From the NCBI GenBank assembly GCA_003168335.1, contig PMSM01000007.1, positions 176,910-240,909 on the forward strand: a stretch of 64,000 bases of DNA, written 5' to 3'. The translations under genes and the position numbers were made by a program. Of this stretch, positions 7,060 through 15,174 are shown piece by piece. Source of the stretch: Blastocatellia bacterium. GTDB lineage: Bacteria; Acidobacteriota; Blastocatellia; Pyrinomonadales; Pyrinomonadaceae. The notes under the pieces are model-generated. The model was not told where the DNA came from, made no database searches, and saw nothing but the letters and a program-made list of their open reading frames with translations. The first letter of the stretch is position 1. Every line of letters starts with the position of its first letter.

Positions 7060-9765
7060 CTAAAAGTCCTCGTAGACCTCAAGCGTTTCCGCTTCGTCCT
7101 CAGTCGCAGCAGGTTCGGATTGGTCATTGTTAGGGTCTTCAGGAACGCTGGCGGACTGGAGTTTTTCGGACTCTACTATCTGTGAGCCACTGCTAATTTT
7201 GTCCAGCACCTTGCGCCCTTCTGCATCACGAAGCCGCTGCATCAGAAGGGCTTCTTCGGCCTCGACAGATTCGAGGAAATCCGCCAGTCTCTTGGCGCTT
7301 ATGGTGAACTGTTGTGAATGACTGTTCTTGAGTGCGCGCAGCTCTTTAGTCGCAATCATCAGTTCTTTTTCCGACCGACCGCGGAAGACTGAGTAGTATT
7401 CGGAGGTGCAGCGAACCCAGCGTTTCCTCACAAATGCGTAGGCGATGCCAACATCAAACGGGTCGTAGCGGACCGCAACCTGGGTGCTTTCTATCTCCGG
7501 GTCGCGTAGAGCGTCGGACCAATAAATAAGGTGGTGAATCTTCACGCCACGGCCAGCGAGCACTTTGGCTGTGCCCTTCGGTGTGGTGGGACGAGTCCAC
7601 ATCAGAAAATCTTCGTCGTAAGGGATGTAACGGTGTGGACGACAGCCCGTACGTGTGATTCCTTCAGCAAAGGTGTTGCGTGGAGTCTCTCCGAGAGCTG
7701 GGTGAGCGATCATATCGTAGACTTGATAGGCATACTCGCAGAGACGTTCATAAAGGTTGAGGAGAGGCCACGTGGCCAGCCCCTTGGGGTTCACAGACTT
7801 GGTTACCTGCCGGACGTTTCGCATGATCTGCGTGTTGCCCCGAAGGTTGTGGATGAGCTGTGTGTTGGTGGTTCCGAAGAGACGCTCGCAAACGGAGCCG
7901 AAGCGCGCCTTCGCCGGAGGTCTGGTCTTCTTGATGCATTGATAGCGTGCCAACAGCGTATCGAAGTACGTTGATTTGAACTCGGGACCGCCATCCACGA
8001 CGATGATTTGTGGGAGCCGACCGTGCAGTCGGACGCACTGTCTGAGGACCATCATGCACGAGCGATAACTCGGCGGGTCGAACGTGACATAGACCGCCAG
8101 GATTCGGCGACTGTAGGCATCTGAAAGAAGTGTGAGCCACGGTCGACCCAAGGTTCGACCGGTGCGTGAAGAAGGGGACTCGACATCCAGCTCCGTGTGA
8201 TCGATGTGGCATATTTCGAATGGACGGTCGCCGTGTCGCGGGGTCGTCTGCTCGAGATCCCAGTAGAATGGCTCTTCTTTGTAAGCGGCGCGACGTCCCT
8301 TTCGCTTTAGGGTTTGACGGTATCCGGCGCGTCTTCTGACGGCGCGTGCGAATGTCTTGTAGCTTGGAGCTATCACGCCACGCTTGTCGCACTCATTTTT
8401 GAGGACGACCCAGACTTCGTACTTTCTTTTTTGCTTGAGGGTCTCATAATCGTTTTCAATGAATTCTTCGATTAGCGCCCAGGTCGCCTCAGGGAGCTTG
8501 CTTCCCCGGAATCCTCGCAGTCGTGTTTGTGGCAGAAGACCAAGGTAGCCGTTGCCATACTTTCCTTCCATCTCTTTATATTGAGCGACCCAATAACGAA
8601 GCGTTCGCTCCGAAACGTTGTTATTATCGGGCAGTGGCTCGCCTCTTAGGCGCCGGCATACGATTTCCGCACGCTGGTTGGCGATCCGGAAATCATCTTC
8701 ATTCGCCTCGGCGAGGATCTTAGCAGCTTCGCCGTTAAGGCTTGGGTCCGAGGGAACAGGCACTCCGGTGATTCTTCCTTCTTTGACTAACAACTCGAAT
8801 GCGGCGAGGGGTAATTCGGTGAAGGCGTTGCCGTCTCCGAGTAAGCTAACCATCTCATCTCCGACGTTAGCTATTTTCCAGGGCTGGTTGTTCCACTCCA
8901 TTGTGCTGCCGACAGCCAAGTCAATGAATCGTGGACGATTCGCCATCGCGTCGGGGGAGATCTCGACGATGTTGGCGTAGGCTGTGGCCGTCTCCTTGTT
9001 TGGAAAGACACGCACTGCATCAGGTTCTACCAGTGGAGAGGCGCCGAGATCGACGTACAAATCGCTGGTCGCAATCAACGCGTAGATGTCATCGCGGCTG
9101 GCAACTCCGTCCGTCTTGGAGAACAACTCTTCCAAGATGATGCCTGGCTCGGCAGTAACTGCCGTCAAGACTGAATCACGCGAAGCCTTATCAATCGAAG
9201 GTAAATCCGTGCGTAGGTAGTCTTCAAGGAATTGGATGTTGCGCTGGAAGATCCAGTTGATGGATTTGGTTGTGCGGACAACATAGTAAAAGTTGAACTG
9301 TTCCGCATACGCTTCGCCTGGAGGACATCGCCATTGGCCATCTTCACCACGGCAGTAGCGGTTTGGGTTCTTTGCGGCGAGTTCCTCAAGCTTCTCCTCG
9401 GTTTTGCATTCTTCCCATCCCGCAGTGTCTTGCTGAATCGCAAAGTAGTCCGGGGTGTGTAGGACTACCAGACGACGGCCATTTGCAGATTGGTATTCGA
9501 GCTTGAACGATGGTGGCTGGTCGTAATATTCAAGGATGTCGAGATCATGTTCCATCTCGTAGACCCTCGCCAGCTCGCCGCGGTGGCTTTCGAACTGAAT
9601 GGTGACGCCCATCTTCTTACTTGGGTAAGTTCCACTAACGCTGCGACAGCCGCTCTGTACGCGGCGCGCAGGGTCAGAGGATCGGACTTGCTCCACTGTG
9701 TTCCGAGCTTCTTCTGAGAGGTTTTGTTTTTGGCACCAATGTAGAAATTCATTTTTATCTAACAT
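7060..9765 (-). CDS. tnsAB: TnsA-TnsB fusion transposase
   Basis: This 901-residue protein has two catalytic domains. Residues about 20-195 form a TnsA-like restriction fold, with candidate acidic E64 (ESHRGELARVYEMEHD), D106 (HTPDYF) and E119/K121 (GWEECK). Residues about 370-470 carry HTH segments. Residues 515-640 are an rve integrase core with D522 (ICHIDHTELD), D591 (IVVDGGPEF) and E628 (VCERLFGTTN), a 36-residue D-E spacing. A Mu-C-type beta barrel and an acidic tail (SEPAATEDEAETLEVYEDF) follow. TnsA cuts the 5' ends and TnsB the 3' ends, giving cut-and-paste movement; fusion keeps the two in register. ATG 9765 has AAAGGAG upstream. All catalytic residues are visible, so the element may still be active. 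Confidence 0.9.
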   Translation of the reverse strand: MLDKNEFLHWCQKQNLSEEARNTVEQVRSSDPARRVQSGCRSVSGTYPSKKMGVTIQFESHRGELARVYEMEHDLDILEYYDQPPSFKLEYQSANGRRLVVLHTPDYFAIQQDTAGWEECKTEEKLEELAAKNPNRYCRGEDGQWRCPPGEAYAEQFNFYYVVRTTKSINWIFQRNIQFLEDYLRTDLPSIDKASRDSVLTAVTAEPGIILEELFSKTDGVASRDDIYALIATSDLYVDLGASPLVEPDAVRVFPNKETATAYANIVEISPDAMANRPRFIDLAVGSTMEWNNQPWKIANVGDEMVSLLGDGNAFTELPLAAFELLVKEGRITGVPVPSDPSLNGEAAKILAEANEDDFRIANQRAEIVCRRLRGEPLPDNNNVSERTLRYWVAQYKEMEGKYGNGYLGLLPQTRLRGFRGSKLPEATWALIEEFIENDYETLKQKRKYEVWVVLKNECDKRGVIAPSYKTFARAVRRRAGYRQTLKRKGRRAAYKEEPFYWDLEQTTPRHGDRPFEICHIDHTELDVESPSSRTGRTLGRPWLTLLSDAYSRRILAVYVTFDPPSYRSCMMVLRQCVRLHGRLPQIIVVDGGPEFKSTYFDTLLARYQCIKKTRPPAKARFGSVCERLFGTTNTQLIHNLRGNTQIMRNVRQVTKSVNPKGLATWPLLNLYERLCEYAYQVYDMIAHPALGETPRNTFAEGITRTGCRPHRYIPYDEDFLMWTRPTTPKGTAKVLAGRGVKIHHLIYWSDALRDPEIESTQVAVRYDPFDVGIAYAFVRKRWVRCTSEYYSVFRGRSEKELMIATKELRALKNSHSQQFTISAKRLADFLESVEAEEALLMQRLRDAEGRKVLDKISSGSQIVESEKLQSASVPEDPNNDQSEPAATEDEAETLEVYEDF

Positions 9766-9996
9766 CAGAGATCGTCTCCTTTGGTTGATTGAAAAGGCGA
9801 GACGATCTTGCTTGGAATCTGCGCTTACATTTGTCGTTGGAACAATGCTGATTGCCGCTATGGTTTTTGCCGGCTTTAACAGCTTGGCTCTTACAATTGT
9901 GGCACGTCATCTTTAGTCTTGCCTTTCGGCAAGGCTGCGTGCCAAAATAAAAGCGCGGTCAAACGCTGTCTCTTGGCCTAACAGCCTTGGGATAAT

Positions 9997-10027
9997 TTGC
10001 CCCGCTAGTCTCAAGCTAACGGGGCAA
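9997..10027. promoter_or_regulatory. Perfect stem-loop TTGCCCCG/CGGGGCAA
   Basis: TTGCCCCG (9997-10004) pairs with CGGGGCAA (10020-10027), extended inside the loop by TAG/CTA. No clear T-run follows on either strand, so it is not an obvious terminator. It lies directly before the tRNA-like fold. Confidence 0.5.
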
Positions 10028-10039
10028 GTAATTCGTAAG

Positions 10040-10113
10040 GGTGACGGACGAGCGACGATCTCGTAATTCCCTAGTAACAGTAGGGCGTTTTCCCGATTAA
10101 ACTACCGTCACCA
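10040..10113 (+). ncRNA. tRNA-sized cloverleaf-like structure (possible tRNA relic)
   Basis: A 7-8 bp closing stem GGTGACGG/CCGTCACC (10040-10047 with 10105-10112) encloses three hairpins: ACGAG/CTCGT with a 7-nt loop, CCCTA/TAGGG with 7-nt loop GTAACAG, and GTTT/AAAC with loop TCCCGATT. Total length (74 nt), 7-nt middle loop with U at the position before the triplet, and the T-loop-like sequence recall a tRNA. However, the D-to-anticodon spacing is too long, the variable region too short and three bases separate the third arm from the acceptor. It is therefore a tRNA-like relic or another structured RNA, not a standard tRNA. Confidence 0.35.
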
Positions 10114-10210
10114 CGAAAAGAACGAAATGGTCACCAGCCGCGCCCGCAAAGCCTAGTTGGTGGCCGTTTTGTTTTGGACAGCGAAGTACGCACCTCACTT
10201 CTAGAGCCGG

Positions 10211-10234
10211 TTAATGTGAGCGGTCTCACATTAA
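10211..10234. promoter_or_regulatory. 10-bp perfect palindrome, candidate operator
   Basis: TTAATGTGAG (10211-10220) is perfectly repeated in reverse complement at 10225-10234 with a 4-base centre CGGT. The AT-rich outer and GTGAG inner parts look like a dimeric repressor site. The nearest regulator is the XRE protein at 11097-11444, but binding is only a guess. Confidence 0.4.
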
Positions 10235-10347
10235 ACCTGACATCTACATGCGCTCGCTATGCTAGTGCGCCATGATAAGTCAAGAAGATTTCAGCTGTCG
10301 TTGGTAAAGGTTATCCATGATGTTTTGCTTCCGTCGCGTCCACTAGT

Positions 10348-10365
10348 GGCACGGATGTCCGTGCC
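10348..10365. terminator. GC-rich hairpin downstream of the ImmA-like gene
   Basis: GGCACGGA and TCCGTGCC form an 8-bp perfect stem with a 2-base centre. It starts 58 bp past the ImmA-like stop codon (minus strand). A further palindrome CCACTAGTGG (10340-10349) overlaps its edge. There is no strong T-run, so it may slow rather than stop transcription. Confidence 0.35.
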
Positions 10366-10422
10366 GTGTCAAGACACTATACTGCGGAGCGAGTAGGCTG
10401 TCAAGAGGTGATTGTTCGCGAA

Positions 10423-11100
10423 TTAGACGTACGGGAGATTCAGTCGCACTCTGGCGACCATTTGATTTACGTCGAAGGTGTCGCTCGCTGCTTCAACGAT
10501 CTCGCGCTTCGATTTAGCAGGAAGCTCGGAAAGCTTTGTCGTGCCAAACTTTGTGTGGAAAGGCTCGAGAAATATCGGGAGTAGTTGTTTTGGCATGAGC
10601 AAGGCGCCAATGGCGCGATTCGCCTGGAACTCCCACCAGTCGCCTTTATATTCCTTTTGACGGACCGTGTTCGGCCGTTCTTCGCGGCACAGGATTCGCT
10701 TTTCTGTAACGTCTGGATGACCTTCGATAGGCGTCTGATTAGCGAAGTGCTCGACAAAAAGTTGGGCGTGCATCAGGCCGTGGCCTGCTTCATGTGCGAG
10801 TGTGGAGTTAACTCGGCGTTCTTCCTGAAGGATTAGATCGCCTGGCGGTTCGCCGATATGGACTGCCTCGACGCCGCCGGGACCGAATTCTGTGAATCCC
10901 AGGACATTTTTGCCCAGATCCTCATAAACAATTGAAACATCGAACTTCTTATCGATGAGCCGATCGATTCGGATTCGTTCCGGTTTTGTGGGTAACAAAC
11001 CTGTTTCATTGAGGGCGGCCGAACAGATTTCTTCGATCTCGTCGTCAGTGAAGTACAACCGTGTGGGAAATGGTCCATCAGGCGTGGGAATCCTCTTCAT
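10423..11100 (-). CDS. ImmA/IrrE-family metallopeptidase
   Basis: This 225-residue protein has a zinc-peptidase motif LAHEAGHGLMHAQ (HExxH) near residue 103. The long body between the motif and the C-terminus includes EFQANRAIGALLMPK, which supplies the usual downstream ligand Glu region (E-x-x-A-N-x-F/A-A) of ImmA/IrrE peptidases. Such enzymes cleave XRE-type repressors on mobile elements. It overlaps the upstream XRE gene by 4 bp (ATGA), so the two form a regulator-protease pair within the transposon cargo. Confidence 0.8.
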   Translation of the reverse strand: MKRIPTPDGPFPTRLYFTDDEIEEICSAALNETGLLPTKPERIRIDRLIDKKFDVSIVYEDLGKNVLGFTEFGPGGVEAVHIGEPPGDLILQEERRVNSTLAHEAGHGLMHAQLFVEHFANQTPIEGHPDVTEKRILCREERPNTVRQKEYKGDWWEFQANRAIGALLMPKQLLPIFLEPFHTKFGTTKLSELPAKSKREIVEAASDTFDVNQMVARVRLNLPYV

Positions 11101-11444
11101 TTCTTCTTGGTTCGTTTGGCTTTGCTGTCCGCTAGCTTAACTAAATCTTCGGCTGAGACGTTCTCATCGAGCAGTCGACGAAAAGCGAACCCTAGTCTGG
11201 GATCAATCAGAACACGTCGCCTGATTTCGTCGAGAGTCGGCTTAGTGTCATATTCTTTTAAGCCTTCGAAAGTCGTGCCAAGAGGCTTTGCGATCGCGCG
11301 TAGAATAGCATCAGAAGGGCTACGGCGGTCAAGCTCTATTTCTGATAGAGAGGCGCGAGATATTTGGGACGCGGCAGATAACTCCCGCAGGGAAAGGTCT
11401 CTTGCGTCTCTAAGTTCACGTACTCTTTGGCCCAGACTTTTCAT
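11097..11444 (-). CDS. XRE-family transcriptional regulator
   Basis: The start is set at ATG 11444 (115 residues). The frame is open for another 57 codons upstream but these look non-coding. An HTH of Cro/CI type spans about residues 5-60 (LGQRVRELRDARDLSLRELS, then ISRASLSEIELDRRSPSDA). The C-terminal half (DPRLGFAFRRLLDENVSAED) ends in a Lys-rich tail. It is paired with the ImmA-like peptidase, which probably inactivates it on a signal. A second, truncated copy lies directly upstream at 11714-11976. Confidence 0.8.
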   Translation of the reverse strand: MKSLGQRVRELRDARDLSLRELSAASQISRASLSEIELDRRSPSDAILRAIAKPLGTTFEGLKEYDTKPTLDEIRRRVLIDPRLGFAFRRLLDENVSAEDLVKLADSKAKRTKKK

Positions 11445-11713
11445 GGTCGCGAGAGTACATCGGCGGTGATTTGCTGTCAAAACTTTAAACCTCCAGAAGT
11501 GTTGGAATCGGAAAAATGTCAGCAGCTTTTTTCTGCCTTCATCGGCGAATGCTACTTGGTTAGGATCGTGTGACCTTAACTTTTGTGGGTCGCTCAGACT
11601 GTCGACCACACCCATTTTTCGCTGGAGGTTTCAGGTTTGAGATAGATATGAGGACTTAATATGAGGAACAGAGTGGAGGTTTGGCGGCCACTCCTTTTAG
11701 GTGGGAATCGTTT

Positions 11714-11976
11714 TCATTTCTTCTTTCGTTTGGCCTTGTCATCCGCCAGCTTAATTATCTCTTCGGATGAAACGTTCGCGTCAAGCAGGCACCGAAATGC
11801 AAACGCGAGCTTTGGATCAATCAAGATGCGTTGCTTGATCTCTTCAAAGTAAGGCCCGTTGTCAAGTTGTTTCAGATCCTCAAAAGTCGTGTCGAGCGCC
11901 TTTGCGAGCGCGTGCATGACGTTATCCGAAGGATGACGTCGATCAAAGTCGATGTCAGAAAGAAATGCAGACGATA
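11714..11976 (-). pseudogene. Truncated second XRE regulator
   Basis: The frame reads ISSAFLSDIDFDRRHPSDNV, then the whole C-terminal half (LDTTFEDLKQLDNGPYFEEI... DDKAKRKKK). It is homologous to 11097-11444 from the third HTH helix onwards. The first two helices are missing: a TAA precedes the homology at about 11977 and unrelated sequence follows. No peptidase partner accompanies it. It looks like the remnant of a duplicated or recombined regulator. Confidence 0.65.
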
Positions 11977-11977
11977 T

Positions 11978-12121
11978 TTAGCTTTTTTGGCGAAACCAGA
12001 TCAGGGTCTGCTTCGGCGGCACTGGCTTCTCATTAATTGGATTGGAAGATGAACAGCCCAAAACCAAGGCCAACCACATGACCGAGGCAAGCATTAGTGA
12101 GGCACATGATTTCAACGGCAC
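11978..12121 (-). pseudogene. Possible lipoprotein N-terminus cut at a recombination junction
   Basis: A GTG-start frame of 47 codons has a signal sequence with lipobox LVLGC (residues about 19-23), followed by SSSNPINEKPVPPKQT. GGAGG lies only 2 bases before GTG. The frame ends exactly where the truncated XRE homology begins, suggesting that a lipoprotein gene was joined to the XRE remnant. Evidence is limited to the signal sequence. Confidence 0.3.
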
Positions 12122-12299
12122 TTCCTCCAAAACCTTCGCGCGAGAGTAGTTCTCCTTCGCCGTCAGACGTATTTGAAATGTTCTAGTTGCTAAATGGATG
12201 CTTGTGGGGCCAGACACTACGACCAGCCAGGTCAGCAACAAAGTATTAAACAGATAGCGGAAGGACTGAGGGCTCTTCGCATGAGCGGGCCTTATAGTA

Positions 12300-12548
12300 T
12301 CAGTCTAGCCATTGAGCAACACCGCCATGATGCGAACATGTGCCGCGATGGTTTTGGCTAAAACTGTACGACCCATCTCGACAACGTGCGGTGGCGCCGT
12401 GCGGCGCACTTCGGCTAAAGACCGGTGAGTGAACGCGACGGCCTTCCACGTTCCTGTAGGTGCGTCGATGCCTGTGTTGACCGAACGCAGACGAAAACAG
12501 GAGAAGGAAAGCCAGCAATAGGGCGGTTAGGGATCGAGTGAATTTCAT
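12300..12548 (-). CDS. Small secreted DUF3761-type protein
   Basis: This 82-residue protein starts at ATG 12548 behind a strong AGGAGAG. It has an N-terminal signal peptide (TALLLAFLLLFSSAFG, cleavage near residue 23). The mature part contains HRRTYRNVEGRRVHSP, APHGATARCRDGSYSFSQ and HRGTCSHHGGVAQWL, the pattern of the DUF3761 family, with two Cys likely forming a disulfide in the periplasm. Its function is unknown. Confidence 0.65.
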   Translation of the reverse strand: MKFTRSLTALLLAFLLLFSSAFGQHRHRRTYRNVEGRRVHSPVFSRSAPHGATARCRDGSYSFSQNHRGTCSHHGGVAQWLD

Positions 12549-13145
12549 TAGGAACTCTCCTTTTTGGGTTAGAGGTTGAAAGTTCTTACTGCGTTAGTTA
12601 AGTTGAGGCGAAGCCTACCGGGTCGCTCGGTTGGATGTCAATCTTTAGGTGAGCGATATTAGCAAGGAGGGCGCCTAGGCCAGCTGCGTTACCTTGTGTT
12701 TCGCTTGACTCTAAGGTGTTACTGCGCAAAACTCTTTTACACCAAGGGCGTCGCTTGTGGGGTGAGGACACAAGTAAAGAGGCTGAACGTCTCCGCCCAA
12801 ATAGCACAGCTCCTAAAGCTGTGAGGAAAAGGCTGGACTTGTGGGAGGGTCTGGCCTTTTCTATTGTTGGGAAGAGAAAGAAGCAAGGTGGGATGAGCGC
12901 GTGAGTTGCAGAAAATCCCCCCTAGCATCTTAGCGTCAGGCAAGATGGCAGAATCGCAGGCCCGAGCCAGAGTCCCGTTTAGCCGCCGCGCTCCCAGGCA
13001 ACTTATAGTCAGCAAATCGTACTCTAATATTCACCTACTTAGTTTTTTGTGGGATTCATCCTGCGACTAGGTGTCCACCAAGTCATCCAGTACAACTAAG
13101 GCTGGGAGTATCCATTGCAGCAATTTTTCGATGGAGTGTAAGAAT
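12549..13145. other. Gene-free stretch, nothing recognised
   Basis: Only short unconvincing frames are present. One partial match to the terminal repeat unit (GGCAACTTATAGTC, about 12998-13011) is noted but stands alone. The promoter and ribosome site of the following glycosidase-like gene must lie at the right edge. Confidence 0.4.
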
Positions 13146-14027
13146 ATGTCGATTACAAAACCGCACTTTACCGTAAGCTCTATTAAACGAAAGGCGCTTG
13201 CCTTCTTGAGCGTAAGTGCTCTGCTACTGATAACAAGTTTCGTGCCCGCGAATACGGTTCAAGGAGCCGTTCCCAATCCCCCGAATGGCTTTCGACCGAT
13301 CCTGTCAGCCTTGGGAGTTAAGGTATATCAAAAAGACTATCCTGGCGGTGCCCCGGACTATGTGACTATCGTGGATCTAAGACAAGGAACTCTGCGTAGT
13401 TTTACTGGAAACGTTACTTCTGATGGATCTATCTACCCCAGGACTCTCAACACTTTTTGGAAGGATGCGGTTGCTCAAGACAGTTACAACCGAAAAGCAA
13501 GGGTCGCCATTAACGGAACGTTCTTTTCGGAGAATTCCCAACAGTTCATGGCAAGGCCAGACCCCATAGCTTTCGGTCTGAAATCTGACTGGTGGAGAAT
13601 GTCCTATGGATATGCTATTGGCAAAGAGTACCCAGGCCTAATTCGGACTTTGGCTTTTGACTCGATCTCTGGCAACTCCAGCATTCAGCCCTATTCTCGT
13701 AGTACATTCGACGGAGGGTTTCCGAATGTGATTGGCGGGTTAGATCCGACTGCGAATAAAGATGGTCAGAAGAACAACAACATACCACGGACGTTTGTTG
13801 GTCTCCGTGATGACGATAATGATGGCCGTTCAGAGACAGTGATATTCTATTCCAGCGCGAAAGCCACTCAAGCGTACGCCGCCAGCATACTTAACTCTTT
13901 TGGTGCCGGCTCGAAAATGATGCTAGATGGGGGTGGGAGCACCGGTTTGATAGTTAACGGCGAAGTCAAGATTTCCTCGAGTCGCCAGATACCCCAAGCG
14001 TTTATCATATGCGGGGGTAGGCAGTAA
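13146..14027 (+). CDS. Secreted phosphodiester glycosidase (NAGPA)-domain protein
   Basis: ATG 13146 is chosen over the upstream in-frame ATGs because GGAG lies about 9 bases before it and the signal peptide then starts naturally (about 293 residues). The signal segment is ALAFLSVSALLLITSFVPAN. The mature domain contains ARVAINGTFF, IPRTFVGLRDDDNDG and KMMLDGGGSTGLIVNGE, the conserved strands of the NAGPA/DUF2233 family, which hydrolyse N-acetylglucosamine-1-phosphodiester links in glycans or cell-wall teichoic-like polymers. It is a lone gene in the cargo; the substrate is unknown. Confidence 0.75.
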   Translation: MSITKPHFTVSSIKRKALAFLSVSALLLITSFVPANTVQGAVPNPPNGFRPILSALGVKVYQKDYPGGAPDYVTIVDLRQGTLRSFTGNVTSDGSIYPRTLNTFWKDAVAQDSYNRKARVAINGTFFSENSQQFMARPDPIAFGLKSDWWRMSYGYAIGKEYPGLIRTLAFDSISGNSSIQPYSRSTFDGGFPNVIGGLDPTANKDGQKNNNIPRTFVGLRDDDNDGRSETVIFYSSAKATQAYAASILNSFGAGSKMMLDGGGSTGLIVNGEVKISSSRQIPQAFIICGGRQ

Positions 14028-14249
14028 TCAGTGCTGTCACGGACCGCTCCCCAGGTTCGTTCAGCTCTCATGCTGACGATGATGGATGAGTGGTAGTTAA
14101 TGTGCTGCGCCCTCGGCTAACGCGATGATTCATTATGGCTAATGAGCGAGGCGGTTCGACCTGCGTTCAGACCGTGGGCCGTGATTCTTGGGTTTTGCGA
14201 CTACTAAGTGACGAGCTTCCTCCGATTACTCGGACGTATTTCGACGGCC

Positions 14250-14855
14250 TCAACCTCGGATGATGGTAAGCTCGAGAGTTGAAATGCGGTCCCGGAGTTC
14301 GTCGAATGCTGCTTCGACGGCAACTGATCGATCCCTACTGAAATGGATTATGTTATTTTCCACCGTTAGCTCGGGCTGATTGATTTCAGTCAACAATCCC
14401 TCAAGCTCATCAATGTGTTTTGAGAACGCCGCTTTTACGCCGTCGTCGTAATTGACTTCGGCGTTTTCGAGCATCGGCCATAGTCGGCGTACAGCTACAT
14501 CAATCCTCTTTGTAATATTTGCGGCCTCGGAATAAGTAAGATTATCTGCTGCGACGCGGGAAGCGGACTGAACAACAAGTGAGTGAAGTTCTTCGGCTCG
14601 TTTGAGAATGATTTCCTTTGCGGATTTGTCGGCCTCTTTTTGCTTGTCGAGAACCGATGCAACCAGCCAAGCCAGTACGATTGTGGCTGCCAGGGATAGC
14701 AGCTCTATGGCGTCAATCTTATCGTCGAACCGAAAGTTGAATTGCAGATCATATCGGGTTGCTAAGCCAGTCACGAAGCCAAGGGCTGCAAAAATAACGG
14801 CAATGACTATCTCGAATTTATGAAGTAGAAACCACTTGCCTCTGGTCTTTTTCAT
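14250..14855 (-). CDS. Membrane protein of the ATPase/STAS module
   Basis: This 201-residue protein is not recognised. Two transmembrane helices lie at about 13-33 (FEIVIAVIFAALGFVTGLA) and 49-67 (LLSLAATIVLAWLVASVL). A long, charged, probably coiled-coil cytoplasmic region of about 130 residues follows (DKQKEADKSAKEIILKRAEE). It overlaps the STAS-like gene by 38 bp, so the three genes 16251-14250 are translated as one unit. The layout suggests a membrane effector or anchor driven by the soluble partners, but this is inference. Confidence 0.7.
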   Translation of the reverse strand: MKKTRGKWFLLHKFEIVIAVIFAALGFVTGLATRYDLQFNFRFDDKIDAIELLSLAATIVLAWLVASVLDKQKEADKSAKEIILKRAEELHSLVVQSASRVAADNLTYSEAANITKRIDVAVRRLWPMLENAEVNYDDGVKAAFSKHIDELEGLLTEINQPELTVENNIIHFSRDRSVAVEAAFDELRDRISTLELTIIRG

Positions 14856-15174
14856 GTGCTTTTCTCAGGTAGTCCATAATTCTCTCGGTTTGGCTGGGCT
14901 GATCGTTCGACACTATTGTGAGAACGCGCACAATGTCGGCGTAAGGAATTCTATCTTCTCTGATTAGACCGCCAAATGCTTCTTCGAGAAATGACCGGCC
15001 ATAGCCCGCCGTGCCATCCAAATCCACAACTAGCTTCTCGTTATTGGCAATAGCTTTTCTTACCGCATCTCGCAGTATCTTCTCGCGAAATTCTTGCCCC
15101 GAATTTATGCCCTCGCGGATAAGTCTCGGGCCGGGAGCGTACCTGAAATCCTTTGATATTTTTATTGTGATCAT
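14818..15174 (-). CDS. STAS-like domain protein (DUF4325 type)
   Basis: This 118-residue protein has the STAS-like alternation: an N-terminal KISKDFRYAPGPRLIREG segment, then NNEKLVVDLDGTAGYGRSFLEEAFGGLI, the hallmark strand-turn-helix of DUF4325. In anti-sigma/STAS pairs a GHKL kinase phosphorylates a Ser/Thr at this turn; here the turn reads GTAGYGRSF. Its ATG directly follows the TAA of the ATPase gene (TAAATG), with GGAG inside the ATPase coding end as ribosome site. This tight fusion-like spacing argues for a stoichiometric complex with the ATPase. Confidence 0.75.
   Translation of the reverse strand: MITIKISKDFRYAPGPRLIREGINSGQEFREKILRDAVRKAIANNEKLVVDLDGTAGYGRSFLEEAFGGLIREDRIPYADIVRVLTIVSNDQPSQTERIMDYLRKAHEKDQRQVVSTS

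Larger units (their letters stand above)
9766..10422. other. 657-bp gene-free, palindrome-rich region upstream of the tns operon
   Basis: No convincing gene is seen on either strand. The stretch carries at least four strong inverted repeats (9997-10027, 10040-10112, 10211-10234, 10348-10365), listed separately. It must contain the tns promoter, read leftwards, and the end of the ImmA-like gene. The density of structure suggests regulation or structured RNA. Confidence 0.5.

Noticed and set aside
10040..10113. Calling the cloverleaf-like fold a functional tRNA-Val (AAC)
   Set aside because: Arm spacing and T-arm are non-standard; kept only as tRNA-like structure.
12998..13011. GGCAACTTATAGTC as an internal transposon end
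   Set aside because: No partner site or duplication nearby.
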